Positions 17,932 through 32,900 of a DNA stretch of 64,000 nucleotides are shown piece by piece. This stretch comes from Bacteroidia bacterium (lineage in GTDB: Bacteria; Bacteroidota; Bacteroidia; J057; JADKCL01): the NCBI GenBank assembly GCA_020635905.1, contig JACJYV010000001.1:1240001-1304000 (forward strand), written 5' to 3'. Numbering within the stretch: position 1 is the stretch's first letter; every line of letters begins with the position of its first letter. The notes below the pieces were generated by a model. The model saw nothing but the letters and a program-made list of their open reading frames with translations. It did no database searches and was not told the origin of the DNA. Position numbers and translations under genes: made by a program.

Positions 17932-20900
17932 CTATTCTTTTAGATAATCTGCCAAAAGCTGTTCAATTTCATCATCAGAAAGTTTGCTAACCTGATCCAA
18001 AATTTCGGTATCAATTTGCTCAAACCCAAATTTTTCTTGAGGGAACTTTAGAATCCCAACCCCCTGAATTTCTGGTAAATCCGTAAGCGGAATTTCCCAC
18101 AGAGGGAGGTAAGGATCAAGGATCAAGGATTTCAAAAAAGCCTGGAACTGGCCCATCAGATTCAGGATAAAAATTTCGGAAAAAAGTTCCCGGGCAAAGA
18201 GAATCCGGGCTCCGATTTGATCTCCGTTTTGCTGGAAGAAAACTGAAAGATCCAGATTGGTTTTCTCCACTTTCAGGTCGCTGGGAGATGTGGTCAAACC
18301 GGGTAAGGAAGGCAGGTCCCCGGGCGCATTCAACATGCCCACCAGCACCTGAAACAGGGTATTTCTGCCCGCAAAACGGGGCGGATTCAGTTCTTCAATC
18401 AGGGTTTCAAACGGAAAATCCTCGTGCTCGAATGCCTCCAGAAACTGCTTTCTCACCTCCTGAACCAAATCAGCAAAACTCTTTGCTCCGTCCATTTTAC
18501 CCCGAACCAGCAGCACATTGGCGAAACAGCCAATCAATTGTTCCAATTCGGGGGCTCTGCGGTTGGCAGCCGGCACGCCAATCAACAGGTCATCCGCTTC
18601 GCAGATGCGGGATAGCAGACTCACAAAGCCAGCCATCAGCACCATAAAAGGGGTACAATTTTCCTCCCGGGCAAATCTGACCAGATCACCTGAAAGCCCA
18701 CTTTCCAGCTCAAAATCGAGGCCCTGGCCCGAAAACCAGGCCGTATCCGGCCGTTGGCCGTCTGTGGGCAAATCCAGGAATGCGGGCGCCCCCTTCAACC
18801 GCTCCCGCCAAAAATCGAGAGAAGCACGGTAGTGATCGCCAGCCTCAATCTGCCGCTGCCAATGGGCAAAATCTGCGTATTGCAGGCTCAATGGGGGCAA
18901 AGGAGAGGCCTTCCCCTGCAAAAGCGCCCCGTAAAGGGCACTCACTTCGCGGGAAAGAATTTCCCGCGACCTGGCATCAGAAATGATGTGGTGCAAAGTC
19001 GTAATCAGGTGCCATTCACTATCACCCGTTTGAATCAGACAAAAACGAACTCCGGGTTCCTTTTCAAGGTCAAAAGGCCGCGAAAACTCGTTCTGAGCCA
19101 CTTCCAGCAAATTCCCATCCAATTCCTCCCCGCTCAAATTACTCAAATTCAACTCCTGCAAATCCACCTTCCCTGCAGGCAGAATCACCTGAACAGGTTC
19201 CCCGTTTTGCAGCGGAAAAATGGTTCGCAACGCCGCCTGCCGCTCCACCAGCATTTCAAGCGCCTTTCGCAAAATCTCAACCTCCAGTTTTCCTTCCAGC
19301 TTCAACATGGCCGCAAGGTTGAATTGGGTATTGCCTGCCTCCAGGCGATCCATGAACCACATGCGGTGCTGCACAAAGGAAACGGGTCTTGGTCCCTCCA
19401 TGGAAACCGGAACCAGCAAAGGTAGTTTCCCGAAATCTTTCCCCCTGAGTCGAACCTGGGCTGAAAACCTGGCCAAAGTGGAATACTCGAATAAAATCAC
19501 CACCGGCAATTCCACTCCAAATTGCCGTCCCACCCGTCCAATAATGCGAATGGCGTCCAAAGAATTACCCCCCAGGGCAAAAAAATCGCTGTCCCTGCCC
19601 ACGTCATTCCGCCCCAAAACCTGGGCCCAGATAGTGGAAATTTCCTCTTCCAGACCCGGCAAAGGCAGCTCAGGACTGGCCTCAGCCTGAATTTGAATTT
19701 CAGGACGCGGGAATCTTTTACGATCCGTTTTGCCGCTGGCATTCTGCGGAAAAGCCAGCAAACGCATAAAATAGCGGGGAATCATGGGCGAGGGCAATTG
19801 TTTTCTCAATTCTTCCCGCAGCCATTCCTCGTGCAACTCAACCCCTGAAATGAAATAAGCGCAGAGAAAAATCTCCCCCTGATTACCTTCCCAGGGCAAA
19901 ACCACCACAGATTCAATCCCGTCCAAACCAGCCATAACCAGTTCAATTTCACCTGGTTCTATACGCTGACCCCTGATTTTGACCTGGGCATCCATCCTGC
20001 CCAAAAACTCAATTTCGCCTGCCTCCGTCCAACGCCCCAGATCGCCTGTACGGTACAGTTTTTGCCCATTTGCAAAAGGATCATTTACAAATTTCTCCTC
20101 ATTGAGATCAGGACGATCGTGGTAACCAAGCGCCAGACAAGCCCCACCCAGACAAATCTCACCCGGAATTCCAATAGGTTGAAGCTGATCATTTTCATCC
20201 AAAATGCGCACCAACGCGCCGTCAATCGGGCTGCCTATCACCGGATGGGCCAAAAATTCAGGCAATTTTTCACGCTTAATCCACTTACGCACACAGCCAA
20301 TTGTGGCCTCAGTGGGACCATAATGATTGCAAACCCTGACCTGGGGAAAATTTTCCATGAAATGCCCCAGGACATCCGTCTGAATGGCCTCGCCCCCAAG
20401 CATCAGAAAGCGTAACTGGTTCAATTCCAGCCTGGAATCATCAGCCAGGGTACGAAAAAGAGTGGGCGTCATTTTCAGATAAGTGGGCTGTTTTTCCCGA
20501 ATCAACTCCCTCAACAAACCCGGATCCTGAATTTCCTCATTTCGCGGAATCACCAAACTGCCCCCCGTGCAAAGCACACTCCACAAATAGGTGTAGGAGG
20601 CGTCAAAACCAGGCGAAGCAATGAAAAAAGTGCGGTCAATAGCCGAAATTTCAAATTCACGGTTGAACCATTGCATGTAATTCAGCAACGATTCATGTCC
20701 CACCCACACCCCTTTGGGGCGGCCTGAACTGCCCGAAGTATAGATCAGATAGGCGGGGGAATCAGTTGAAATCTGGGACAATTCAGCCTGAGATTCAATG
20801 TAATTATTCTCCAGGAAACTAACTTCAATATCCGGGTTTCCAGTCAGCAAATGCGCAAATTTACGTACTGTCAACACCTTGCAACAGCCACTGTCCGAGA

Positions 20901-23900
20901 GCATATACTGAATGCGCTCCGCAGGATTGGCAGGATCGAGCGGCAGAAAAGGTATGCCAGCCTTCATGCAGGCCAGCATGGCCACCACCGTCAGCGCGGA
21001 CCGCTCGTGCAAAATCCCGACCGGCTTTCCCTCTTTCTTTTGAGGAGAAAAAGAAAGAAAGAGTGAAAAATGAGAAGAGAGCAGGTCAAGCTGTTGATAG
21101 GTAAATGCAGTTTCAGCCTCAATCAGGCAAATTTTGTCTGGAAAAAGGCGAACCTGTCGGGCGAATAATTCGGGAATGGAAGCGTCAAACCTGAATTTAT
21201 CCCGCTCAGAATTAAAGTCATTCAGCAAAGAATACCGTTCAGTTTCATCCAGAAAATCCAGCCTATCAACCGAACTATTGATCTGACTATCAACCCCTTC
21301 AATCAACCTGCAAAAATGAGTCCTCATCCGGTCCATCCGTTTCTCAGAAAAAAGGGAAGTTGACCAATTGAGGGTAAAATCCAGCTTTTCTTCCCACGCA
21401 TCCACAGTCAGGGTCAGATCAAATTTGGCCAGACCAGGGTCAAGCTGCAGAGGCTTGAAGTGCAAATCACCCCCGGAGATCTGGTTTTTGCGGGGCTCAT
21501 TGAAGACGAAAAGCAAATCAAAAAGCGGCGCACGGCTCAGATCACGGGGCAGATTCTGGTCGGCAATCATCTTTTCAAACGGATAATGCTGGTTTTCAAG
21601 CACCTCTGCTGCATTTTCCTGAATGGCCGCGAAAAGCTCCTTCAAAGTCCAATTCCCTGAAATCTGATCCCTGAAAACCAAAGTATTCAGATACAACCCA
21701 ACCTGCCGGGAAGTCCCGGGAATATCCCGTCCTGCCACAGGCGAAGCAACCACTACATCCTTATTCCGTGAATACCTGTAAACCAACACCTTGAAAAGCC
21801 CCATCAACAGCGCAAAAAGGGTCATTTGCGAGTCACGGGCTATTTGTTTCAGCTTTTGGGTTTCCTCATTTGCCAACGAAAAAGTCAGACTTTTTCCCTG
21901 CAGACTGCGATGGGCCGGGCGGCGAAAATCAGCCGGCAATTCTGCCCGGTTTTCCACTCCTGAAAGATACTCCAGCCACCATTTGCCCTGTTTCCTGCCC
22001 ATTTCCCCCTCCAGCCAATCCCGCTGCCAAAGGGCAAAATCACGGTATTGAAAAGATAAATAGGGCAAATCCACAGGATTTTGAGCTGCATATCCTGAAT
22101 AAAGCTGGAAAAATTCCTCTCCCAATATTTGCGATGAAACTCCATCGCCTATTATGTGATGGAGATTAAATAGCAATAGATCATTTTCTCCTTCGCGGAT
22201 CATTCTGGCGACCCGCAAAAGAGGAGCACGAGTTAAATCAAATCTAAAAGAAACCCATTTTTGAATCAGAGTTTCCCAGCTTTCATCACCTCTGATTTCT
22301 TCGATCCCCAAGCTCTGATTTTCAACTACCACCTGACCAGGAATTCCCTCCTTTTCCTCAAAAAAAGTCCGCAAAGATTCATGTCTGGCCACCAATTGAT
22401 CCAATGATTGCTGAAGATAAGCTGGATCCAGATTGCCCTCCACTTCAAAAATCAGCGGCATATTCCATGCGCCTGTATCCCCTTCCATCTGATGCAGCAC
22501 CCACATTCTTTCCTGGGCTGGTGACAAGGGAATCCAATTGCCCTTCTCCCGGAAACCAGGAATTTCATTCCGGTTTCTTTCTGTTCTGTCCAACTGAAAA
22601 GCCATTTCCCTCAGGGTCGGGTACTTGAAAATCTGCCTGAATGGCAACTGAATCCCGAATACCCTGTTCACTTCTCCCAGTACCTGCATGGCCAGCAAGC
22701 TGTGGCCGCCCAGGACAAAGAAATTATCCTCCCTTCCAATCTCTTCCGTTTGCAAAGCCCTGGACCAAATGGCGGCCAGTTTGGCCTCTGTGGGTGTTTC
22801 TGGACCAGCCGTTGAACGACCAACTTCCCGGGAAATTTCCAGTCCCTTCAACAAATTGCGGTCCACTTTGCCACTTGCGTTGAGTGGCAGCTTTTCCAAT
22901 TGCCCGAAAAAGGAAGGCACCATAAAATCCGGCAATTGCTCCTGCAAAATGGCCTTCAAAACGGATGGCGCAATCTCCTTTTCAGCCGTGAAAAAGGCCT
23001 TCAGTAGGTTCCCGTCCGCCAAAACTGCCGCCGCAGTTATGCCTGGAATCTGAAGCAAGGCTGCCTCAATTTCGCCAGGCTCAACCCTGAACCCCCGCAC
23101 TTTCACCTGCAAATCCATTCGCCCCAGATACTCAATTTCTCCGTTTTCCGTCCACCTGGCCAGATCCCCGCTGCGATAAATTTTCTCCCCCGCCCTGAAA
23201 GGATGCTGCCCAAATTTTTCAGCGGTTAGTTCAGGCCTTCCGTGATAGCCAGCCGCCAACCCCAGACCACCAATCCACAATTCTCCTGCCACTCCACAGG
23301 GCTGCAATTCGCCTTGGGGACTCAAAATCAGAGCTTCCCAACCTGCAACGGGGCGGCCAATCAGAATTTTCCCGGGCCGCAACGGGGTAAAAGTTGAATA
23401 AACCGTGGCCTCCGTGGGACCATAGACATTATAAAATTGCACGCCTTTCAGGGGAAGCAATTGTTCCTGCAGGGCAGGAGGAAAAGCCTCGCCCGCAATC
23501 AAAACTTTTGAAAATCCCTGGATGAATTCCATACCCGCCACTTCCAGAAAAGCAGCCAAACGCGAGGGAGTAATCTGCAGGATGTCTGGATTTGTGCCCG
23601 AATGTATCAAAGACTTCAATTGCAGGGGATTTTCCATCTCCTGCTGAGTAGGTAAAATCACTTTCAGACCGAGACTAAAGGCGGAAACATGCTCGGGAAT
23701 GGAAACATCAAAGGTGTAATTGGTGAGGGAAAGCAGGCTCTGACCTGAGGAGAAACCAAATTCACAGGCCAGCATGCGGGTCAGGGCGTCCAGATTGGTA
23801 TGATGGACAATAACTCCTTTGGGTTGCCCGGTCGAGCCTGAAGTATAAAGTAAATAGGCAGGTTGATCAAGGCGATAATCCAGATCAATGACCTCACTTT

Positions 23901-26900
23901 CTCCCTGAAAATTAAGCTTTTGCAAGTCAAAAACTGGAACAGAAAAATCAGTTTCCACTTCATTCCAAACCATCAGACAGGATGCTCCACTGTCCTTTAA
24001 CAGGAAATGCACCCGCCCGGGCGGATAATCAGGATCAATGGGCAGCCAGGCAGCCCCAGCCTTCATCACGGCCCAAATGGCCAGAATCTGTTCCGCCACC
24101 CGGGGAAGACGCAGCGCCACAATCTGCCCGCGCTTCACCCCTGATTTCATCAGCTTTCGGGCCAGAAAATCAGATTTTCGATCCAAATCCGCGTAAGTCC
24201 ACTTTTCTGAGCCCGCTTCCAAGGCGATTTTATCGGGATGCAGTGCCACCCTTTGGGCAAACCTATGCAAAACGTGCTCTGGCTCATCCGGCAAGGCTGG
24301 TCCCTGGCCCAAATTCAGCATGCGAAGCAACTCCTTTTCAGGCAGCAAAGGTACGAAACCCAATTCTACGTCTGGGTTTCCGGCGGTTTCCCGGACCAGT
24401 TGAACGAGAATTTCAGCCCATTGCCTGATGCGGCTTTCCAGAAATAATTCTATGCTGAATTCCAGCCTCAGATTCAACCCGTCAGGCGATTTCACAAAGA
24501 AAAAAGTCAGGTCAAATTTGCTTGTTCCCGCATCCATAGAAAGAGGCCTGACCTTGATTTCAGGGTCCTGAAAATAAAACTGATCCTCTTCCAGCCATAC
24601 GACCATCACATCAAAGAGCGGATTTCGGGAAAGGTCACGTTCACTGACCAGTTCATCGACCAAAAGGTCGAAGGGATACTCCTGGTGAAGGTAGGCCTGG
24701 GCCACTCCTTCACGGACTTCTGCTAAAAATTCTGAGAATTTTTTCCCTGCCTCAGGGCGATTTCGCAGCACCACCGTGTTCACAAAAAACCCGATCTGAT
24801 CTTCCAAATCCGGGTGATTTCGCCCGTGAACAGGACTGCCCAACATTATATCTTCCGTGCCCGTAAGACGATACAGCAAAGTATTGACCAAAGCGGTCAT
24901 GACCACAAAGGGAGTGGCCGCAAAGTCCCGACCCAACTTCAACATCCCCTTATAATCTGCTTCAGGAAGGGAAAAGTGCAGGGTTTTACCCGTGAATTTT
25001 CGTTCCCTGGGTCGGGCAAAATCCGTGGGTAAATCCAGTCCTGCGCGGGGAAGTGATAACTGCTCCAGCCACCAATCGCGACTTGCTTTGCCACTTTCGC
25101 TGCCAATCCGTTGCCACTGCCACTCAGCAAAATCCGCGTAACTGGTTCCAGGCCCTGCCTTCTCAATTTCTTCGCCCTGCTGATAAAACCGAACAAAATC
25201 CTGATCCAGAAGCCGCATGGACCATCCGTCGCCAGCAATGTGATGAACGTTGATGAAAAGCAGGGAATGATTTTCCTCCAATTCTGCGATAACTACCCTC
25301 AACATGGGAAGATTTTCCAATTCAAATGGACGATTCGCCTCGCTGCGAAAATGATCCAGGATGGCCTGGTACCTGTCGTCATCCTCACCAGGCTGGAAAA
25401 CTTCAAACTGAAAATTAGTTTCCAGGTGAATTACCTGCCGGGGAAGGCCGCCCTGAACCTGGTAAGTGGTGCGCAAAATGGGGTGCTTTTGCAGCAACTG
25501 GGCAAAGGCATTTTTGAGCCTTTCCCGGTCAACATTTCCCTCCAGCTGAAAAGCTGCAGGCATATTATACAGGCCAGAATCTGGCTCCATCTGGTTCAAA
25601 AGCCACATCCTTTGCTGAGCGGCCGAAAGGCGGTAATGAGTCTGCTCTGCCAGTGCAGGTATAGGTTCGAAATTGACTTTTGCTTCCTTTTGCAACAATT
25701 GACTCAGACCTGCAACGGTCGGGAAACTAAAAATGTCACGCAAGTTTACTTCCCGCAAAGTCTGCTTATAAATGCGCGAAATCAGACGGGCCGCGCTCAG
25801 ACTGTGTCCGCCCAGGTCAAAGAAATTATCATGAATACAAATGCCCTGAAGGCCCAAAACCTCTTCCCAAATCTCAACCAGTACCTTTTGACTCTCCGTT
25901 TGCGGGGGAGTGATTTGCCTTTGTTGGGCTGAATCTTCCCAGGGCAAATCACGGTAACTGATTTTTCCGCCCGAGGTCAAAGGCATTTCCTTAAGCCAGA
26001 AAAAACGGCTGGGAATGGCATGTTGAGGAAGTTTTTTGCCCAAACCCTGAACCAAATCTGCCTCTGGAATCGCATTTTCAGCCTGATAACAGGCAACCAC
26101 AGACTGAGATGAAGCCTGGAGTTGCACTGCTGCTTCTTTTATTCCATGCAAACGCCGCAAAGCGACTTCAATTTCTTCCAATTCGAGGCGAAAGCCTCTC
26201 AGCTTCACCTGGCGATCCATCCTGCCCAAAAATTCAACCTCACCTGCTTCTGTCCAACGGCCCAAATCACCCGTCAAATACAGGCGATCGCCCGGCAGAA
26301 AAGGCGAAGGAATAAACTTTTCGGCACTCAATTCAGGTTGATTCAGGTAATCCCGGGCCACCCCGCTTCCGCCGATACAGATTTGACCGGGAATGCCCAA
26401 AGGCACTGGTTGTAATTGAGAATCAAGCAAATAAACCCGGGCATGGGCCAAAGGCCTGCCAATCAGGTTGCGGGAAAATTCGTGAATATCCCGCAGGGCC
26501 AGCGCGTCAACCGTTACTTCAGTCGGTCCATAATGGTTATTGATGGATGCGTCAGGCAATTTTTCCTGTATAAGCTTCACCAAATCCGCATCCAGAGATT
26601 CCCCTCCCAAACAAAAACGCTTCAAAGGTAAATCCTCACCCGGACGAATCGCTTCCAACAGGGTCCGGATCATGCCTGGAGTTCCCTGCAAATCAGTCAC
26701 TCCCGTTTCTCGAATTAATTGATTCAGATAAGGCGCATCCAGTCCCTTTTGAGCATCTGGAACCACCACTTTACCCCCAACCAGCAAAGGCAAAAACATT
26801 TCCAGCAATGCGGGATCAAAGGCATAATTGGTGAGGAAAAGGGTGATGAGAGAGGGACCCAGATCATATAATTCCTGTTCAGCCAGCAGGCAGGCCAGCA

Positions 26901-29900
26901 AATTGCGATGCTCCAATCGCACTCCCTTGGGCTGGCCGGTTGAGCCCGAGGTATAAAGGATGCAGGCCAGATTCGCTGGTTGAGGAAGTAAATCAGGCAC
27001 GTTGACAGGTCCATTCTTCAGGTGGAAACCAAAATACTGATTTCGGTTTCTGTTTATGAGGCCAGAGTTTTTCCTATCCCTGCTTTTATCAACTTGCAGA
27101 ATTGAATCAAAGCGATAACGGGTGAGTTCGTTGGTGATTTTGCCCTGCTTGAGACTGTGAAATACATCTGCCACTTCCGGGAAATCACTTCTTAAATCGT
27201 CCAAAAAGCCGCGGGAAATAAATAATTCATTTGACCAATCCGTTTTGGTGCGATACCCAAGGCCAATATTTTCCCGGGCAAATTCCTCCAGATCGGCCAA
27301 CATCTCCCCTTTCAGGTCCTGATCCTGCAAATCACCCAGAAAAATCACCCCCTGATCAGTCACAAGTGAAAGACATTGACGCAGCACCTGGCGCAAATAA
27401 TGGAGGTTATCAAAGCTTTGAATGACACTGTTGATGATGATCAGGTCAAATTTTCCGAGAACTGCCCCTTCAATCTCATGGGCAGCCAGGGCCTTCAAGG
27501 TCACTTGCTTAAGCCCCTTTTCTGCCACCCTCAGGGCAGTTTTTTGGATGATTTCGGCGGAAAGGTCAGTGCCCACATACTCCTTTACAAAAGGAGACAG
27601 CGCCATCAGGGTGATGCCAGACGAGCAGCCAATTTCCAGCACACGGGCCTCTTTATCCAGGAAGGGAGCCAATTTTGTCTGCACATTGGCGGCGTATTCG
27701 GCCATTTCATCCCCCGAAAGGGGCAATCCCGTGTAACTGGAATACCAGCCCCCGCCCGTAATTTCATCCTCAGAAGTTTGGCCCACGTGATCCCAAACCT
27801 TCCGTTCTGCCTCAAAATTGCGCATTTCAACCGGCACATTTTCAGCCGTTTCCGCATCCAGCACCAGATAATTTTCCAGATTCCCCTCCCACTGCAACTG
27901 ATCCAGCAGCCGCTGATACTTCTGCACGGAAATCACGGTTCTGACTGAGGCGTCTTCCACCATGAATTTCAACCGCTCAAAAGGCAAACGCGGATCCAAT
28001 GGCAACCAGGCCAAACCTCCCAGTTGAATTCCCAAAATGGAACTCAAAACCTCAGGAGACGGATCGAGCAACAGCCCGACTACTTCCTCTGATTTGGGTT
28101 TCAGGGAATGGAGAAAGCTGGAAATTCGCCGGGAATCCAACAAAAGTTGCCCATAAGTGATCTTTTCCTTACGGTAACAAACTGCAATTTCATCGGGTTG
28201 GGCCTGGGCCTTTTGCAAAAATTTCCGGGGAAAGGTATCCTGAGGATGGGGAATTGAAAAACCCTGGTTGAATTGATGCACAACCTGATTTCGCTCTTTT
28301 TCAGAAAAATATTCAAGCCTTCCGAGGGCATGGTCAGGCTCTTTCAGGGCAGCGTCAAAAATGCCTTCCAGATGCTGGCAAAACCTTTCAATGGTCGAAC
28401 GGGCAAACAAATCTGTATCATATTCCAGGCGAAGCCGCAAACCATCCCCTTCCTCCACAAAATCAAGCGCCAGATCAAACTGACTGCTCAACAGTTCCGT
28501 GGCAAAAGGAATGACCTTGATTCCATCCTCTGTACGCAGTTCGGGAGGGCGGTTGGCAAATTGCTGCAACTGCACCATGACGTCAAAAAGAGGCGAACGG
28601 GCCAAATCACGTTCCAGATCCAACTCGTTGACCAGGCGGTCGAAAGGATAGTCGCGGTGCTCAAAGGCCTCCAAAGTTGTGCTTTTGACCAGTTCCAGAT
28701 TCGCTTCAAAACCGCGTTTGGGGTCGATTTTACTTCGTAATGGCAGGGTATTTACATAGAATCCCAACTGATTTTTCAGTTCAGGACGATCCCGGCCAGC
28801 CACGGGGGTGCCAATCACCATTTCCTCCTGCCCTGTATAGCGGAAAAGCAGGGCCTCAACCCCGGTCAAAAGGGCCATAAACAAGGTTCCTCCCTGTCTT
28901 CTGGCCAATTTCTCCAGGCCTGACTGCATTTTCCGGGAAAAAGAATATTCCACGAAATTTCCTTTGTAACCTTTGACCAGAGGCCGGGGAAAATCCGTGG
29001 GCAGGCGCAGGGGGGGTAGCGGCTCTGCAAATTGCTTCATCCAGAATTCACGGGACTGACTAAGCGCAGCTTGAAAGGCCTCAGAAGCCTGCCAGTGCAC
29101 AAAATCCCTGAACTGCAGGGTCAAAGGTTCAAATTCCAGGTAGCCGTCATAAAAGCCAATCAGTTCGCGCACAATCACCCCAACTGACCAGCCATCGGCG
29201 ATAATGTGGTGAATATTAAACAGCAGAGCAGATTTGCTTTCATCCAGAAAAACCCAATGCAGGCGCAGCAAGGGTCCATTTTCCAGGTCAAAAGCATGTT
29301 GAAATTCCGCCCGGGCCAGATCGTGCAGTGCATTTTCCTGATCCTGAATTTCACTCCAATCCAGTTTGGCAAAATGCAGATGTTCAGGCCCGCCAATCAC
29401 CTGACGGGGCTCGCCATCAATCTGGGGAAAAACCGTGCGCAGAATCTCGTGTCGCTCAATCAAACGCTGAAACGCCTGAAAAAGGCGGTCAGAATCCACT
29501 TTTCCGTGGAGCACAAATGCACGCGACATGTTGTACGCGGCCTCAGTCTTGCGAAACTGATCCAGCACCCAGAGGCGGCGTTGCCCGTCGGATAGGGGAT
29601 AACTGGGCTGCAATGGGGCAGGCAAAATGGGCTGATTTTGCTTGGATGATGCCTTTTGAGCCAATCTGGACAGGCTTTGCAGGGTGGGAGCCCGAAACAG
29701 ATCATTGAGCGAAAATTTCCCCAAACCAGCCTCCTGAAGGCGCGAAACCAACTGTATAGCCGTCAGACTATGCCCGCCCAATTCAAAGAAATTATCCTCC
29801 AGATAAATCTCTTCAGCCTGCAGGATTTCCTTCCAGATTCCCGCTATCCTGATCTCCACTTCAGTGCCCGGTTGGGTCCGTCTCAGATCCTCATTTACCT

Positions 29901-32900
29901 GACTGGAAGCCAGCTTTTCCAAAGACCGCAAATCCGCCTTCCCACTTGAATTCAGGGGGATTTGATCCATAAAAATGTATCGTGACGGGATCAGGGCCGG
30001 GGGCAAAATCAGCTGCAAATGATTTGCAATTTCACTGGAGGGAATTTCCCGATTGGCAACGATAAAAGCCACCAATTGCTGGTCTGGCAGAGCCAAAACT
30101 TTCGCTTCGCTGATCTGAGACAGGCCAAGCATGGCCTGTTCAATCTCCCCGGGTTCAACCCGCATGCCCCGCACTTTAAGCTGGGCATCCATTCGTCCCA
30201 GAAACTCAATTTCTCCATTGCGTTTCCATCTACCCAGGTCACCAGTCTTGTAGATCAGTTTTCCCGGCTGAAAAGGATGGCTGACAAACCGTTCTACGGT
30301 CAGATCAGAACGACCGGCATAGCCGGGAGAAAGGCCGGCCCCGGCGATGCAAATCTCCCCCGCAACGCCGGGAGGCTGTAATTTTCCTGACGGAGACAGA
30401 ATCAGAATTTCCTCCCCTGACAAGGGATTTCCCAGAGATAGGGAGCCAGTCCCGAGGCGGAAACTACTACTCCAGATAGTGGTTTCCGTGGGACCATACA
30501 CATTGAATACTTGTGGATTTTGGAGCTGCAAAAGGCTGGTATGAAGAGATTCTGGCATAGCCTCTCCTCCCACCAGGATTGTATCCAGATTCTCCAGGGC
30601 TAATAAGTCTTTTCCTGAGGTCAGGGCCTGCAAATGGGAAGGAGTAATCTGCAACAGATTCACCTGACCACTCTGCAAAACCTGAAGGAATTGATCGGGC
30701 TCCCTGCGTTGGGAATCCGTGGCCAGATATACAGAAATCCCCTTGCTGAGGCACAAAACCAATTCCAGTATGGAAATATCAAAGGTCAGATTGGTGAGGG
30801 AAAACAGGGTTTGGCCGGGCAGAAAGCCCCACACAGATTCCAGATTACAGCCAAAGGCGGCCAGGTTTTGGTGGGTGATATCCACTCCTTTGGGCTCCCC
30901 GGTCGAGCCTGAGGTGAAAAGGGTGTAAGCTTTCTGAGTCAGGGGAATTTCGGGTAAAATCTCCATTCCAACCTGAGGCTGATTCAATTCATCTGGAACG
31001 AAAACTCTTCCCGAAAAATCAGTTTCCAGGGCAAGTCCCGCGGTGGTAATCAAATGCTTTGCGCCTGCCTGCTGCAACAGAAACAGATTTCGAGCCGAAG
31101 GATTCTGCGCATCCAAAGGCAAAAAGGCGCCTCCCGCCCGCAGGATGCCCCATAGAGCAAAAACCCATTCAGGTCCCCGGGGAAGCAAAATCCCCACACC
31201 CCCACCCCGCTCCAGGCCTGAGTCCAGCAAATGGGCCGCCCAGGTGGCCGAAATTGCATCCAATTGGGCAAAAGTCCAGGATTCTCCTCCAAATTCCAGT
31301 GCGGTTTCGCCTCTCCTCAAGGCAGTAACTGCTTCAAAATCTGCCACTACAGACAACAAAGAGGAAGGCAATGGAGGCCCGGGTGCGAACTGCTCCTGCA
31401 GGATTTTTCTTTCTGACGAGGGAATCCACTCCAACTCTTCAAGGATTTGGTCAGGGGCATGCAAAACCTCGCCAGTCAGGCATTCCAATTGTGCTCCAAA
31501 CGCCTTTACCGTCTCCTCTGCAAACAAATCTGTGCGGTACTCGAGGCTGATTTTAAGTCCTGATTCTATAGGTCTGAAGTAATAACTCAGGTCAAATTTG
31601 CTGATGCCCTGTTCCAGTGGATATTTCTCAATTCGCAGGTCACCTGCCTGAAAGCGACTTTCCCCGCCTTCCAGCCATACCACAAATACATCAAATAAGG
31701 GGTTTCGCGAAGCATCTCTCGACACCTCCAATTCTCTGACCAAATCCTCCAACGGATAATCCTGGTGGGGATAAACCTGCAAAAGATTTTGCCTGGTGCG
31801 GTCCAGCAAATCATAAAAACGGTCTTCTGCTAAAAACTCAAAGGGCAGCACCAGGGTGTTGAGCAGAGGGCCGGCCACCACCTCCAGGTCGGGGTGGTTT
31901 CTGGACTGAACGGGGGTTCCAATGCGAACTGAATCATGACCGGTCAGGCGCTGCAAATGCAATCTTGTGAGGGCCAGCACCACCATAAAAGGGGTGACGC
32001 CCCGTTCACCTGCTAATTTTTCCAGTCCCTGCCACAAATCCTGGGACAGAAAAAAATCCATGGTTTGCCCCTGGTAAGTGCGTATGGCAGGCCGGGGGAA
32101 ATCCAGGGGAAGGTCAGGCAAGGGTTGGCTGAGACCCGGCAAATTCAGCCAGAACTGGCGGTCAGATTCCCGGGAACGGTCCATTTGCCAGGCCGCCACA
32201 TCGCGGAACCGTAGTTTTGAGGGGGGTAGAATTGCCGAATCATCTTCCAGCAAGGAGGTAAGTTCCTGCTTCAACAGGCGCAGGGTGAAATCGTCCCCGA
32301 AAAGGTGGTGCAAATTGACCAGCAAAATCCCTTTCTCTGCAGGCAGGGGATAATATTTCACCCGAAATCCACCTTCATGCTCCAAATCAAACGGGCGGCG
32401 GATTTCCGCCTGAAGCAGGCGATCAAGGGATGACTTTTCTGCGGAAACCAACTTTGGATTTTCCGTTTCCAGCACAAAATCTTCCCCAGTCAAGATCACT
32501 TGCCGGGGTTCTCCATCCTCCAGAATGATGCGGGTGCGAAGCACTTCATGCCTCTTCACCAGGGCTTTGCAGGCCTTTTCCCATTTTTCCCGGTCGAATG
32601 GCCCCAGCAAATGAAAAGCGGCCGCCATGTGATAGGCTCCTGTGCCGGAAGTGAGATTTTCCAGCACCCACAAGCGTTGCTGTGAGGGTGAGAGTGGATA
32701 TGAGGGAGCCTCGTCAATCAGGGGAATTTCCTCTGTTGGAAACTGAGCGCGGGACCTGAGCAAAGCAGATTGGGCAGCAAGGGAAGGTGCGGCAAAAATA
32801 TCGGCCATTTCAAGGGAAATGCCCAATCTGGTGCGGATACGGGCCATCAGTTGGGCCGCTTTCAGACTGTGTCCTCCCAACGGGAAAAAGCCATCATCCG

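Noticed and set aside
25111..25932. 273-codon plus-strand open frame opposite synthetase 1
   Set aside because: It lies opposite C4 domain coding sequence and has no motif or start signal.
27050..27830. Frameshift or assembly error as the cause of the interrupted A domain
   Set aside because: The insert is in frame, has NRPS-methyltransferase motifs, and both A-domain halves resume cleanly.
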